Counted from the stretch's first letter, positions 26,449 to 36,405 are shown. The stretch is 64,000 nucleotides of DNA from Streptomyces sp. BA2 (GCF_009769735.1 NZ_WSRO01000001.1:62001-126000), one strand, 5' to 3'. Notes: a model not told the origin generated them from the letters alone. Numbers and translations: made by a program.

Positions 26449-26555
26449 CCCACCTCCACCCCCTACGTCGCAGTACCCGCCACGGACACCAGGGGGGTGG
26501 GCGCCGCGGCCCTCGCGTCGGCCCTTCAGTGGATTGGGCGGTCTGACGCCCCAAT

Positions 26556-26601
26556 AGCAGAAAGGTGCCACCGCCCTGCAAGGCGGTGGCACCTTTCTGC
26601 T
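26556..26601. terminator. Strong 20-bp hairpin terminator
   Basis: A perfect 20-bp stem (AGCAGAAAGGTGCCACCGCC with its complement) around a 6-nt CTGCAA loop, 107 nt after the NHL stop. It probably works in both directions, between the NHL gene and the convergent AbiEii remnant. Confidence 0.85.
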
Positions 26602-26639
26602 CTGAACCTCGATCCACTGCGAAACAGCTGGGCGGGATA

Positions 26640-26815
26640 AAGGGCTCAGGCGCTCGACCAGGCCGTGGGCCTGGACAGCGTAGCCACCGGTGATCACCAG
26701 AGGGTACGGCGTGCCGATCGCGAGCACATCTCTCAGCAGACGGCGGTGCAGGTCGGTCAGGTACACGCGCCGTCGCACCCCGGGCCGTGGCCAGCTCGGC
26801 GAAGGCGGCCTCCCA
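26640..26815 (-). pseudogene. AbiEii-type nucleotidyltransferase N-terminal remnant
   Basis: The minus strand reads LHRRLLRDVLAIGTPYPLVITGGYAVQAHGLVERLS, the conserved N-terminus of AbiEii/AbiGii toxin-family nucleotidyltransferases (GG.A...HG). The sequence then leaves the family, so the DxD catalytic part is gone. It may be the relic of a phage-defence toxin. Confidence 0.6.
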
Positions 26816-27207
26816 GGCATCACGCAGCGGACGACTGATCAGGGTCCGCAGCACCGGCCACTGGCTGGGGAAACGCGGTCGAGTTCGAAGTGCGGGTGCC
26901 CCCAGCGACGAGATCACCCTGGTGACCGGCAAGACAGCGAGTAGGCATCCACCAGGCCCTGGCCGGCAGGGCGCTGACGGTCTGGGCAACCACCGCAGCG
27001 TCCACTTCCTCCTCGAGGGGCACCTGATCACCACGGTCCCGTCCCGGCTGCGGCCGGAAGGTATCGCATACATGACCGCGCGCTACGGCACCCGCCCAGC
27101 CGGTCCCGAACCCGCACCTGCCGCCCTGCCCAGGACCCGCGCTGGCACAGCCGTCCTCGCCGCTGGCGAACCGGTCGAGGTCTGCCACTAGGTCCACCGC
27201 GACGGAG
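26816..27207. other. Degraded coding DNA, unassigned
   Basis: Minus-strand fragments such as YAIPSGRSRDGTVVIRC look like former coding sequence (perhaps a pyridoxamine-phosphate-oxidase-like protein) but need frame changes. No confident call. Confidence 0.25.
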
Positions 27208-27470
27208 TCATCTGTCGGGCAGGCGTAGGCCACCAGGTCGAGTCCGCCCTCGCAGCCGCCCCACCACCTCCGGCTCTGCGGGCGCCTCATGCACGCCATC
27301 GCCGACAAGACGCTGATGGAACGTGGCCAGGAAGTCCCATCCGCGACAGCCCTGGTCGGCCCACACAAGCTGCAGCCGGGGAGACTTGCCCGCGCACCGG
27401 GCCAGCAGCACGGCAGGGCCATCGCGGTCACTGACGTTGGCCTGACTCACCCAGACCGCTAGTGTCAGGC
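27208..27470 (-). pseudogene. IS5-family transposase fragment
   Basis: VSQANVSDRDGPAVLLARCAGKSPRLQLVWADQGCRGWDF on the minus strand is the central DDE block (WADQGYRG) of IS5 transposases. Both ends are missing. Confidence 0.7.
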
Positions 27471-27780
27471 GCCAGAAATCTGGTGCTCAAGTCTCTTTGA
27501 GGCTTCAGTGGACGTCGGGTTGATTTGGGTGAGGTAGTCGGCGCAGTGTCCGGACGGACAACGCCACCGTCGAGCACATCCACAGCCTCTGCGTGCTCGG
27601 TGACCAACTGCCCGGCATCTCCCCTGCCCTGGGGTTCGGGGTCTACCCTCCCCCTGGCATACCGCTCTGGACCGGCTGGCCCACACCGACTGCGATCCCG
27701 CGCAGTTGCTCGCCCGCGGCCACGTCGATCTGACCCAACCGGATCAAGTTCAACGCACTGTCCGCAGCCGGCGTCGAAGG

Positions 27781-28362
27781 TCAGGTCAGACCGGCTGTCG
27801 TGAACGTGACTAGTCCGTGGCCCACTTGTTCCTCCACGCCGCCAGGGGCGAGACAGTCGAGTGGGTTGGTGGTTTGAGCGATTACTTCCTTGAAATCGGC
27901 TCCCTTGAACTGGCCGTCCGCCACCACTCCGCTGACGGTGTGTACTGTTTGGCCACCAGCATCCACACCCTGCGCGTAAGCGTCATTGATTTGGCTGTAA
28001 GGGCTGTTGGCCCAATCTTCCCATTGCACGGTGATGTCCATGCTGGGATTGGGGGGAGGGACCTCAAGACAGCTTCGCGGACCGACGAACTCGCCGTGGT
28101 GGGAACCTGCAGCAGGGATCGATCTGCCTGTTGCTGTCGTGCAATTCTTATACTTTACGTCATAGGTGATGGTGTGGCTCTGAGGTTGAAGAGTAAGGCC
28201 AGGTGAGAACTTGACGGTCGAATCGACTTTGCATGTCACCACGTCAAGGGCCTTGACCGGCAGTGTTGCGGTGGTGGCAGTGCTCGCCGTAGCCGCAGCA
28301 GTTGAGGCAAATAACGCCAGAGTCGCAGCAATAAGAATAGTTACTTGATGCGTCCGATGCAT
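27781..28362 (-). CDS. Secreted protein of unknown function
   Basis: 193 aa; AGGAGG precedes ATG 28362. The N-terminus MHRTHQVTILIAATLALFASTAAATAST is a classical signal peptide. The mature part has several cysteines (VVTCKVDS, KYKNCTT, PRSCLEV, LDCLAPGG), so two disulfides are possible. It starts 250 nt downstream of the first ubiquitin-domain gene on the same strand. It is less GC-rich than the pilus operon. No family recognised. Confidence 0.8.
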   Translation of the reverse strand: MHRTHQVTILIAATLALFASTAAATASTATTATLPVKALDVVTCKVDSTVKFSPGLTLQPQSHTITYDVKYKNCTTATGRSIPAAGSHHGEFVGPRSCLEVPPPNPSMDITVQWEDWANSPYSQINDAYAQGVDAGGQTVHTVSGVVADGQFKGADFKEVIAQTTNPLDCLAPGGVEEQVGHGLVTFTTAGLT

Positions 28363-28611
28363 GTGGAACCTCCTGAAAAATGGCCCTGTGCAGAGGAGTC
28401 CGCACAGGAGCTGTCAGCATCACATCAATCAGTTTCTGTTCAGGCCAACCGGGTTGGGCCTATGGGGTGAGCCCCGCCGCTTCTTCAAGCTGCTCCGGGA
28501 ACGCCCGGGCCGACCAGGCGCGGGGCCCCCTGCCAGCGCACCGAAGCTTCTCGGACCTTTCCGCAGCTGCGGGCCCAGCTCAATGCGACAGCATCCCGGC
28601 AACGGCTGCGG
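28363..28611 (-). other. Leader/intergenic region between ubiquitin-domain gene and secreted-protein gene
   Basis: 250 nt with no gene. It is GC-rich with several short dyads. It may carry the promoter of the 27781-28362 gene, but the shared GAGGGCAA motif is not present. Confidence 0.35.
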
Positions 28612-29121
28612 CTAGTCCAAGAGGTGGAGGGTGCTGTCCGGCTCGATCCCGTAGTAGGCCAGGGTTCGCCCGTCCTCCAGCCACTTGCCCTCGAAGATCA
28701 GACGCTGCTGGTTCGGCGGGATGCCTTCCTTGTCCTGGATCTTGGCCTTAACGTTTTCGACCAACTCGTCGCTCTCGACGTCGAGGGTGATGGTCTTCCC
28801 GGTCAGCGTCTTGACGAAGATCTGGAAGGGCGCCCTCTGCGGCGGACTACCCACGCCACTGCCGATCAATGCGACGCAGCCATTGTTGCCGGGACTGCTG
28901 GGCAACCCGCCACCAGCGCCGCCCCCTTCAGTAACAGATACGGTGAGACGGGTGACACCGGCCGGCACAGTGAAGTTGTGGTTGCCCGGCGTGCCGAATG
29001 ACCCATTGGCCGCATGGGTGGGGGTGGCTCCGGCCATCAGTAACAGGACACCGGCCACGGCCGTGACCCCGGCCACGACCTGCCGATTTCGGAATCCTAA
29101 CAAACGAAGGAAAGACGTCAT
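28612..29121 (-). CDS. Secreted glycine-rich protein with C-terminal ubiquitin domain (copy 1)
   Basis: 169 aa. Signal peptide about 1-37 (basic start, [22 protein letters not shown]). A short glycine-rich beta domain follows ([34 protein letters not shown]). Residues 99-169 are ubiquitin: [46 protein letters not shown] and DSTLHL. By hand 53 of the 69 positions 2-70 match human ubiquitin. Lys6, 11, 27, 29, 33 and 48, Leu8 and Ile44 are kept; Lys63 is Pro and Val70 is Leu. It ends one residue after position 70, so it lacks LRLRGG and cannot be conjugated conventionally. No E1/E2/JAB genes are nearby. Likely acquired from a eukaryote or virus; role unknown. Confidence 0.93.
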   Translation of the reverse strand: MTSFLRLLGFRNRQVVAGVTAVAGVLLLMAGATPTHAANGSFGTPGNHNFTVPAGVTRLTVSVTEGGGAGGGLPSSPGNNGCVALIGSGVGSPPQRAPFQIFVKTLTGKTITLDVESDELVENVKAKIQDKEGIPPNQQRLIFEGKWLEDGRTLAYYGIEPDSTLHLLD

Positions 29122-29479
29122 AATGTTCCCTAATCTCCAAAGCAGACCATGCGCCTGCTTACCATTACAAAGCTAACAATGCTGACGCTCCCGGAGCTGT
29201 ATCGAAACGCGGGCGATCTCGCCTGGTGGCCAGCATCGCCGAGGCCGTAGCCCCACCAGGCGATAAGCGTCCCCCTGAGCGTCGGCTACCTCGATTACAT
29301 TCGGGTTGAGATGGTTCGCCACACTAACCATGATTCCATCACCCTTTACGACAAAGAGACCCCGCGTTTCGAGTTGCTCGGTCCGAATGACCGAGGTGTT
29401 CGCATCTACGCTCTGATCTCACTCCACAGCATAGGAAAGCAGCACATGACAACCCATGACGCGGAGTTGATCAATGCCC
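29122..29479. other. Upstream region of ubiquitin-domain gene 1
   Basis: 358 nt without a recognisable gene. It includes the untranslated leader of the minus-strand ubiquitin gene, with weak AGGGAA before the start. The shared GAGGGCAA promoter was not found. Confidence 0.35.
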
Positions 29480-30533
29480 CTAACGACCTCGTGCACAGTA
29501 GGCCGTGGCTTGGTGCCCAGGCGTCTCGTTGAACTGTTCATGATGGGGGTCGGGGCACGTGAGTTGATCGTTGCGGAGTATCGGGTCACCGGGCTGTCGC
29601 CGGATGTGATCGCTGAACTTGTCGCCAAGGTAGGGCCGTTGTGGCACGATCAGCATCAGGCTCGGCTCACCGCTCGTCAGCGCAAGCGGGCGGGGGGCGC
29701 CGGGGCGAAGCATCAGCTCGTCTTCGTCGACCGGCTGCTGGCGACCTTGGTGAACCTGCGGCATGCACCACTCATGACGTGCTGGCCTGCTGGTTCAGCG
29801 TGGACCGTTCCACCATCACCCGCGCCATCGGCGAGGTGAGGCCGCTGTTGGCCCGGCGAGGCTGCACCATCGCGTCAGGTGTCCGACTGCGCACCCTCGC
29901 CGAGGTCATCGAGCACTTGGGAGCCAGCGATCAGACCGGCATCATCGACGGCACGGAGATCCGTGTGCGACGTCCGGCCGTGGGCCGTAAGGACCGGGAC
30001 AAGTTCGTCTCCGGCAAGACCAAGCAGAACGCCGTGAAGTCCATGGCCTTCACGGACGACGAGGGGCGGTTGCTGTTCTGCAGTCCGGTCCGTCCGGGCA
30101 GTTGCCCGGACATCACCCAGGCCCGCCAGCTCGGGCTGGTGAGACTCCTGGCCGACGGCCCGTTCATGGAGATCCTCGCGGATGCCGGCTACCAGGGCAT
30201 GGGTGCACAGACCGGCGGGCGCGTGGTGACGCCGCCTCACCGCAAGTTCAAGAAGAACGCTCCCCCTAGCACGAGGCAATGCACGAGGAACAGCGCAAGG
30301 CGCACTCCTCCCGACGCATCCGTGTCGAGCACGGCATCGCCCACCTGAAGAACTGGCGAGCCCTCGCCCGTCACCACGGCCGCCGTGAGCACATGAGCGA
30401 CATCGTCCAAGCCGTTGCCGGGCTCCTCTCGCACCAGCAGACCGCCACTCTGTCCAGCCGTCCTCGAGCGTGAATCGTCGACCACGGCCGCAGCCCTCGA
30501 CACGTCACGGCTTACTGTGCACGAGGTCGTTAG
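29480..30533 (+). mobile_element. IS5-like insertion sequence (DDE_4 type)
   Basis: The ends carry inverted repeats of ~28 bp: CTAACGACCTCGTGCACAGT at 29480 and its complement ending at 30533, with a few later mismatches. It contains one frameshifted transposase. Confidence 0.8.
29484..30473 (+). pseudogene. IS5-like (DDE_4) transposase, two frameshifts
   Basis: The N-terminal part (LVPRRLVELFMMGVG; LSPDVIAELVAKVGPLW; RLLATLVNLRH) shifts frame near 29765. It then continues THDVLACWFSVDRSTITRAIGEVRP, GIIDGTEIRVRRP (D) and EILADAGYQGM (D). It shifts again near 30262 to EEQRKAHSSRRIRVEHGIAHLKNW (E). The DDE residues survive, but two shifts make expression unlikely unless programmed. Confidence 0.85.
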
Positions 30534-31389
30534 CTGTGTGGCGATTACCGGAGCACGGCCGACCGGCCCGTGAACTCACCTGGTTCGCCAACCCTTTCAG
30601 CACTTACGATCACCTGCTCACCGACCGTGAACGCCACACCGTTATCACGGAAGACGCCGGCCCCATCCTCAGCAGCACGCCGATCATCGCGGACCGCGGC
30701 TCCAGCGGCCCGGTGTGGACACCGCTCACCAGCTGGACTCCACGCTCCCCGACGGAACCGTGACCAACCGGCCGGCACGGCCGTTCACCTTTACAGCGGC
30801 CAGCGGCCCCGGCCGTTGCGGCCGTTCCATCCGAGGACTGCGAACACACTCACGTTGGCCCCCACCTCAACGAGCACATCGCCCTCACGCAGCCAGCTCT
30901 CAAGTCACCACTCATGTTCGGCCCCCACTCTCCGAAGAGGCACAGGCCCCCACCTACGCAACTCCTGGGTGTCCACCGGGAATTCGGTTCCGATGCGGCA
31001 TCCGCAGCCTGCGACGAGGGTGATCCCGCAAGGCCTCATTAACTGTGAAATGGGAAGCAAGCACACTGTCGGACAGCACTCCGGGAGCCCTTCGCACGCC
31101 CTGGGGACACATCGCTCCGAGAGCCAACCCCAGACCGCCGCATCCCCAAACGCACAGAGCAGCACAGCTAGGGCACCTCATGACCTAAGGGGGCTGAAGA
31201 GTCGGATCAGGTACACAGGGGCGGGGTCATGCTCGACCGAGTGATGTCCAGAGCCGGACTGCTCGGCTCCGGAGGCGGTACCCGGCGACCCGCAACTCGA
31301 GCACCTGGCCTACTCCCCAACGCGGCTCGCCGCGGTTGATGCCCGGCCATGGCGACGCTTCAGCCCCACCGCGGCACTGACGGGTCGAG
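30534..31389. other. Gene-poor degraded region
   Basis: A plus-strand stretch (ARELTWFANPFSTYDHLLTD) is coding-like but ends at 30763 and matches nothing I know. The rest, to 31389, shows no supported feature. Confidence 0.3.
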
Positions 31390-31820
31390 TTCTCAACTCC
31401 GCATCTCTCCACCACTTCGCGGGACGCGGCCCAGGGCGGCATCAAGATCCTCGAGAGCACGGACGACATCCGAGCGTCCGCGACAGGCGGCGGACTCGAA
31501 GCGGCCAACCAGGCAGCACGACACCGGCCACAGGTTGCACTCGTTGACACATATATGCCCGACGTCAGCGGGCTGAAGGTGCTGACGACACTGCGGGAGC
31601 TCGACGCCCCCCGGTCGTGGCCATGCGGACCGGCTTCGGGACGGACGACAACGTCGCCCGCGCGCTGGCCGCCGGCGCAGCTGGCTTCTTCCGCAAAGAC
31701 ACTGCGGCCCAAGAGCCGAACCCTGGGGTGCGACTGCTTGCAGCTGAGGGCCCCGCCCTGTCCTCGCGGGTCACACATACCGTCGCGCGCTCATTGGCGC
31801 GCCCCGTCCCCGACAGTTAA
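31390..31820 (+). pseudogene. NarL-type response regulator receiver-domain remnant
   Basis: IKILESTDDIRASATGGGLEAANQAARHRPQVALVDTYMPDVSGLKVLTTLRELDAP, then in the next frame VAMRTGFGTDDNVARALAAGAAGFFRKDT. This is a receiver domain with the phospho-Asp in LVDTYMPD and the conserved Lys in FFRKD. A frameshift lies near 31610, and the first strand and HTH output domain are missing. The 31821-32109 stretch holds no recognised gene. Confidence 0.7.
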
Positions 31821-32109
31821 GGGGAACTGGCGCAAGTCACCACGCTCGGCCTCGAGGAGGCCACCCAGCGCGGCATCAAGAACTCGGCGAAGGGCGGGGT
31901 CGCTGGCATGGCCGCCGTCCTGTCCGGTGCCCCCCTCTCCTGCACCGAGGGCTGACGGAACTCACCGCGGTCCGGGGGTCCGCATGCTTGTCGCTCTCAA
32001 CCGACCACGATGGCGCGCAGGTTGGCCAGATAGACGGCGCCCGCCTCGCCATCCTTGCCACTCTCCACCCGATCCAGCGCGCCTCACCGAAGACCAGGTT
32101 GATGCCAGG

Positions 32110-32354
32110 AATGCCAACCATTGCGGCGGCAGCAAGTCGCGCCGAACACCCACCGGGCCGCCGGGACGCGCCAGTACACCGACACACACGACTGGCTCAC
32201 CATCGTGCAGCTGCCGTCCTACGCACCGGAACTCAACCCAGTGGAAAGCGTGTGGTCACTGCTGCGGCGCGGTCCGCTGGCCGACGGCCCGCGCTCTCTT
32301 GCTTCGCGTGTTGCGCGGAAGGGACAGCAGTGGCCGTTGCAGTTCAGACTCTGA
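32110..32354 (+). pseudogene. IS630-family transposase fragment
   Basis: RQYTDTHDWLTIVQLPSYAPELNPVESVWSLLRRGPLAD is the C-terminal catalytic block of IS630 transposases, truncated at both ends. Confidence 0.75.
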
Positions 32355-32395
32355 GACAAGGACTGCATGCGCTTCGGCTTGTACCGTGAGATCGG

Positions 32396-32857
32396 CTACT
32401 TCTCGGCGTCGTGTTGATCTGTATTCTGCCAGGCATACAGCGTGGAGCCGTCGGTGTATGCGTAGTACAGATCACAGCGGGCAACGGCCTTGTCGGCTAT
32501 GCCCTTGGGGAACCACGCTGCCTCAATCTTCGGGGCGGGTGCATGCAGGTCCGTTCCCGAGTTGCATCCGGCGGGGAGCTTTCCATCCTTCACTGTGGCC
32601 TTTACTAACTGCGCGCCACTGGGCCTCTTCAACGCGTACGTGATAGAGGATGCATTATCCGGAAGCCAGTCCTGGAATGTGGGGCGGGCTTTCTTAGCCT
32701 CGGCACCCGTCTCGAACTCGTACTCCTCATGCGCAGGCCTGTTGAAGGACGAGTCTATCGTACCGAAAGGACCGTTCACCACCGCCGTTGCGAACGCTCC
32801 GGCCACACACACTCCTATGACGCTCGCAGCGACGACTAACTTGACACCCATGTACAT
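32396..32857 (-). CDS. Small secreted or membrane-anchored protein
   Basis: 153 aa from ATG 32857, chosen because GAGGAAG precedes it (the frame opens at 32887). The N-terminal hydrophobic segment VKLVVAASVIGVCVAGAFATAVV may be a signal or anchor. The mature part has two cysteines (PAGCNSGTD; ARCDLYYAYTDGS) and is mildly acidic. No known domain. A TGTGA-5 nt-TCACA palindrome lies about 21 nt upstream of the start. Confidence 0.75.
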   Translation of the reverse strand: MYMGVKLVVAASVIGVCVAGAFATAVVNGPFGTIDSSFNRPAHEEYEFETGAEAKKARPTFQDWLPDNASSITYALKRPSGAQLVKATVKDGKLPAGCNSGTDLHAPAPKIEAAWFPKGIADKAVARCDLYYAYTDGSTLYAWQNTDQHDAEK

Positions 32858-32877
32858 ATACTTTCTTCCTCGGATGA

Positions 32878-32892
32878 TGTGACACAATCACA
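32878..32892. promoter_or_regulatory. TGTGA-N5-TCACA palindrome upstream of small secreted gene
   Basis: Perfect 5-bp arms around CACAA. It resembles a Crp/FNR-family half-site pair but with a 5-nt rather than 6-nt spacer, so the assignment is weak. Confidence 0.3.
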
Positions 32893-33532
32893 CTCTAAAT
32901 TCCGAGATCCTCGCTCATCATCAGACTGAAGTGCCGATCTGGATAGTCCTCAAGTCGCACATCACATCGCACCCGTCATCCTGAAGGGCGCGTACAACCT
33001 GGCATCCCGTCGTCCTGCACCGCCAGACGCCCAGGTCACATGGCGCCAGCCTCGACGCCGAGCAGCTCACAATGCCGGGTGGAAACAGGGCCGGCGAACC
33101 GCCGGCCCGCTTCCCATTACTGCTCTGTTCGAGGGGATCAGTTTGGTGGGTCATATCGAGTTCGGTTTCGCTGAGAGAGCCGTCCGGGCATCGTTGGTGT
33201 GCGGTAGGTCGCGGCGGAAGGTGTCGTCACGAGGACTGACATGGCGGCCGTGACACCTTCGGCCCCAAACGACGCACTCCCCGAGCGGTCCGCGGTGGCA
33301 CCGGTCGCAGATATCGAGCTGCCCGTGGGCTGGCGTGGGCCTGGATCCGGCGATTCTCGCCGCAGATTCTGCATTGGCGAACGCCTCGGTGATCCGCGCG
33401 AGGCGCCCTCTCCCCCAGCTCGTCCTGGCCCACCGTCATGTTCCCGCCGTGGGAGCTCGGCGGAGCAATCTCCAGCGCTACGTCCCCAGCCCGAACAACG
33501 ACACCCTCCGTGCGACCCAAATTCAGGGCTGT
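32893..33532. other. Unassigned region
   Basis: Small frames on both strands (for example minus 33154-32921) have no family match and no good ribosome site. Nothing firm. Confidence 0.3.
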
Positions 33533-34237
33533 TCAGCTGGCGCAACGCTTTCCGTTGAGTTCGAAGCTTGCGGCGGGGGGTGTGGATGTCGGTGTGGTGG
33601 GGTAGTAGGTGAGGATGCTGACGTTAACAGTGCTATTGGAACTGATGCCAACGCCTTTGTCTTCAGTGACGGTCATGTTCCGGCCTGTCGTTGGGGAGAC
33701 GACATAGCCATTCGGATTGCGGACGATGCCCCTTTCTTCATTGAAGGTGAACTTCAGGTTCCAGCGACCTGGGATCGCTGCATTACCGGTGTTAGTGATG
33801 TCGATCATGACCAGATAGAATCGGTAGCCGAGCACGGGCTTGTGGTATTGGGCCTGCTTGTAGGTAACTCGGCAAACAGGAGCAACGACGGCCCAGGTGA
33901 AGGTGACTGATCCGGTGGCACCTGCGGTGTCGGTGGCAGCGACGGTGACGGTGGAGGCGCCGACGGTAGTGGGCTTGCCCGAGATCAGCCCGGTGCCGGA
34001 GTTGATGGACAGACCGGCCGGCAGGCCGCGGGCGCTGTAGGTGAGAGTCTGCGGGGCGGAGCCCGAGGCCTGAATCTGCAGATTGACCGGCGTACCTGCC
34101 ACAGAAGTCTGGCCACCCGGATTGGTGACCGTCACCGTGTCTCCAGTAGTGACGGCGGAGATGGCAAAGACATGCAGAGTGGGGCTGCTTGGTTCCAGCG
34201 GTCCCCCGGGGGCAGGGTGACCGAAGCGAGACTCTTA
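33533..34237 (-). pseudogene. C-terminal part of an Ig/CBM2-like secreted protein (scrambled copy)
   Basis: The minus strand encodes a putative Ig domain (SVAGTPVNLQIQASGSAPQTLTY; GLPAGLSINSGTGLISGKPTT) and a CBM2-like domain (CRVTYKQAQYHKPVLGY; ITNTGNAAIPGRWNLKFTF; ending FELNGKRCAS). It is clearly homologous to the C-terminal half of the intact gene 55060-56403. The N-terminal half is not in line with it: the next homologous piece is in the opposite orientation at 34236. Confidence 0.88.
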
Positions 34238-34490
34238 CAGACCATCGGCCTGCCCGGGGCCGCCGGCAAGCTGGGATTCTTGCTGTCGGCCAGTAACGAG
34301 GCGGCAACAGGAACCGGAACCGTTACCTACACCGATGGCTCCGCTGAGAGTTACACGCTCAGCTCGCCCGACTGGTTGTCCAGCACCCCGCCGAGCGGCG
34401 GAGCCGTGGCTGTCAGTTCCGACCGCCGGAACGGGCCGGAGACCTCCTACCCCCTCAGCAACTTTTCGCAGACTGTCGCCCTCTCCCCGG
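34236..34490 (+). pseudogene. Inverted middle segment of the Ig/CBM2-like gene
   Basis: The plus strand reads KLGFLLSASNEAATGTGTVTYTDGSAESYTLSSPDWLSSTPPS and SSDRRNGPETSYPLSNFSQTVALSPD, matching the middle of the 55060-56403 product. Orientation is opposite to the C-terminal part just to its left. The signal-peptide end is absent. An internal inversion broke the gene. Confidence 0.85.
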
Positions 34491-34807
34491 ACGCCGTAGG
34501 TGTCGCGCATCTCCAGGTGCAGGTCCCGGTGCTGGGCGCTGTCGAGGAGTTCGTCAAAGCCGGGAACGTTCGACAACGTCGCACGCCTCCCTGATCTGTC
34601 CCACCATCCGTGCCGGAAAGCGGATGACGGCTTCGGTGTCGGGCCGCAACTGTCGCCCACGCAGCGCTCCAGGGCGGCCGCGTCAGCCGACCACCCCTGA
34701 AGCACCAGCTCAGGCTCCGCCCACGTGCCATCGGGCTGATCCACCCAAACCGCCGACCGGTTACCCCCGCCGGTTTCCGGGTCGATCCCGATGGAAAACA
34801 GTGCCAT
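34491..34807 (-). pseudogene. Remnants of two small Streptomyces regulatory-neighbour proteins
   Basis: From ATG 34807: MALFSIGIDPETGGGNRSAVWVDQ and LVLQGWSADAAALERC, then a shift to FDELLDSAQHRDLHLEMRDTYG. The two pieces resemble the small-protein pair (the second DUF6879-like) that accompanies WhiJ-type regulators in streptomycetes. Both are truncated. Confidence 0.5.
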
Positions 34808-35023
34808 GACCGCCTCCTGCGTCCAGACAGTTGCGCCATGTTACGGCCGCCACATCCCGCAGAGAGACAGCGGGCGGTACGGGCTCATTACAGCCGTCGA
34901 ACGATTCGAGTCACACCACTGCCGTGAGGATTAATCCACGCATCATTGCCCATCCCCGGGTCAGCGATCCGGGGACCTCGCGGCTTCGACGAGGCCCGAT
35001 AGATGGCATATTCAGCCCGAGTA

Positions 35024-35311
35024 TCAGTCGTCGGAACTCCATGCGGTGATCTGTCCCTTGGGGAGGGTTCCCGCAACCCTGACCCGCCCTGTCTGATCAC
35101 CATTGGAAGTGCTAATGATGCCGGAAGCCGCTCCTCGCAAACCCCACTCAATGGTACCGATGACTTTTTCAATGTCCGGGAATTGCTCCGCAGCCGCAGC
35201 CAGACCACGATTGAAATCGGAGGGCGCGGATTGGAGTTCCTGGACCGCCGCCCGGCTAAGGTGAATATTGAAGTTGTTACCCGATTGATCGAATACGATG
35301 TCACGTGCCAT
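35024..35311 (-). CDS. Small protein of unknown function
   Basis: 95 aa from ATG 35311, preceded by GGAAGGAA at good spacing. Acidic and soluble, without signal peptide (ARDIVFDQSGNNFNIHLSRAAVQELQS ... KGQITAWSSDD). Upstream on the same strand is a weak version of the shared promoter (GAGGGGAAG, 16 nt, TAGAGC), about 140 nt before the start. No family recognised. Confidence 0.65.
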   Translation of the reverse strand: MARDIVFDQSGNNFNIHLSRAAVQELQSAPSDFNRGLAAAAEQFPDIEKVIGTIEWGLRGAASGIISTSNGDQTGRVRVAGTLPKGQITAWSSDD

Positions 35312-35391
35312 TGCAAAAATTCCTTCCTGTTTCAGTGCCTCGTGATCCAGCCGGCGCCATGCACCTTCAAGAAGCGAGTACCTTCTTCCCA

Positions 35392-35699
35392 TCAGAAGGA
35401 GATTCCTGACCTCCCTCAGGGGCCGACGACCTGCCCAGCTCTATGTCGCACGGATACGTCTTCCCCTCGGACTGTTTCAGGGCGAGGCTGCGGGAGCAGT
35501 GAGCACAGATACCCAATCCCCGTGCCTCACGCCCCAAGCCTCACGTCATGGTGATGCAGGCCATCACACCGAGTACAGTCCTGACCGGCTACCCGGCCCC
35601 CAGCCTCGATCGGCGAGTGGGCCGCCAACTTCACAGCAGATTCTTGAAGCCCTCGGTGCACACCACCGGCCGGCGAACAGTCCATTTAAGGACTTTCAG
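35392..35699. other. Intergenic region
   Basis: Apart from the weak promoter of the 35311 gene, no gene or structure was recognised. Confidence 0.3.
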
Positions 35700-36405
35700 C
35701 CGTGCGTCTCCAGAATGAGGGCGGCCTGGACTGTTGACGACATTGGGACTACAGCCAGCTCAGCGGACGAGGTCGTCGTGGACTGGCGGGCCAGCCTTCT
35801 TGGTCCTGCCGCGTTTCTTCCCGAACACGCTCCACCAACGGTTGTCCCGGCAAATCCGCCACGGCCCGCCATGCCGGCCCCGACGCCTCGTGCTCCGTCG
35901 GCCAGAAGTCGGTATCCGAACTCCGGTTCCTCACGGTGGGCGTCGAACAGCGCATTCGCGCGAGCGGCGTGCTCGAACTCGGCATCTACCACCCGTCGTT
36001 CGAGCCCACGCTAGTAGGGCTGTCGGGAGAGCTTCAGGGCCCGGAACGTGAACGTGACTGGCACCCCGCCTGCGTCCAGCTCCTTCACGAGCGGGTAGAT
36101 CCCTTTCCCGGCAGATGTGTCTGCGACAGATAGGCCGCGGCCCAGCGCAGAACCTCGCTCTCCTGCTCCAGCAGCATGATCCGCCGTCGTGCATCCCGGA
36201 GTTCTGCGCTCTCCTGGCCGGTCGTTCCGGGTTTTGCCCCGTCATCGATGTCCACCCGGCGCAGCCACTTCCACAGTGTCATCGCGTGAACACCGAAGTC
36301 GGCGGCCACCTGCTCGATCGTCACGCCCGGGCCACGGTTCCTCGCGACCGCACGGCATCGTCACGGAACTCTTCCGAACAAGGCTTGGGCGCAGCGACAC
36401 CCTTC
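35700..36405 (-). pseudogene. IS3-family transposase pseudogene (orfA and orfB pieces)
   Basis: On the minus strand orfA starts near 36405 (CSEEFRDDAVRSRG), shifts to TIEQVAADFGVHAMTLWKWLR and has the leucine-zipper-like RRRIMLLEQESEVLRWAAAYLSQ. OrfB is reduced to AEFEHAARANALFDAHREEPEFGYRLLAD. Frameshifts and loss of the DDE domain make it inert. Confidence 0.8.

Noticed and set aside
29191..29300. Search for E1, E2, deubiquitinase or JAB genes beside the ubiquitin genes
   Set aside because: Nothing with an adenylation, UBC or JAMM motif was seen anywhere in the window, so a conjugation pathway is not supported.
33227..33558. Candidate genes on either strand (CRICGENRRIQ; GLDPAILAADSALANASV)
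   Set aside because: Neither has a convincing start, and each overlaps the other; no family recognised.
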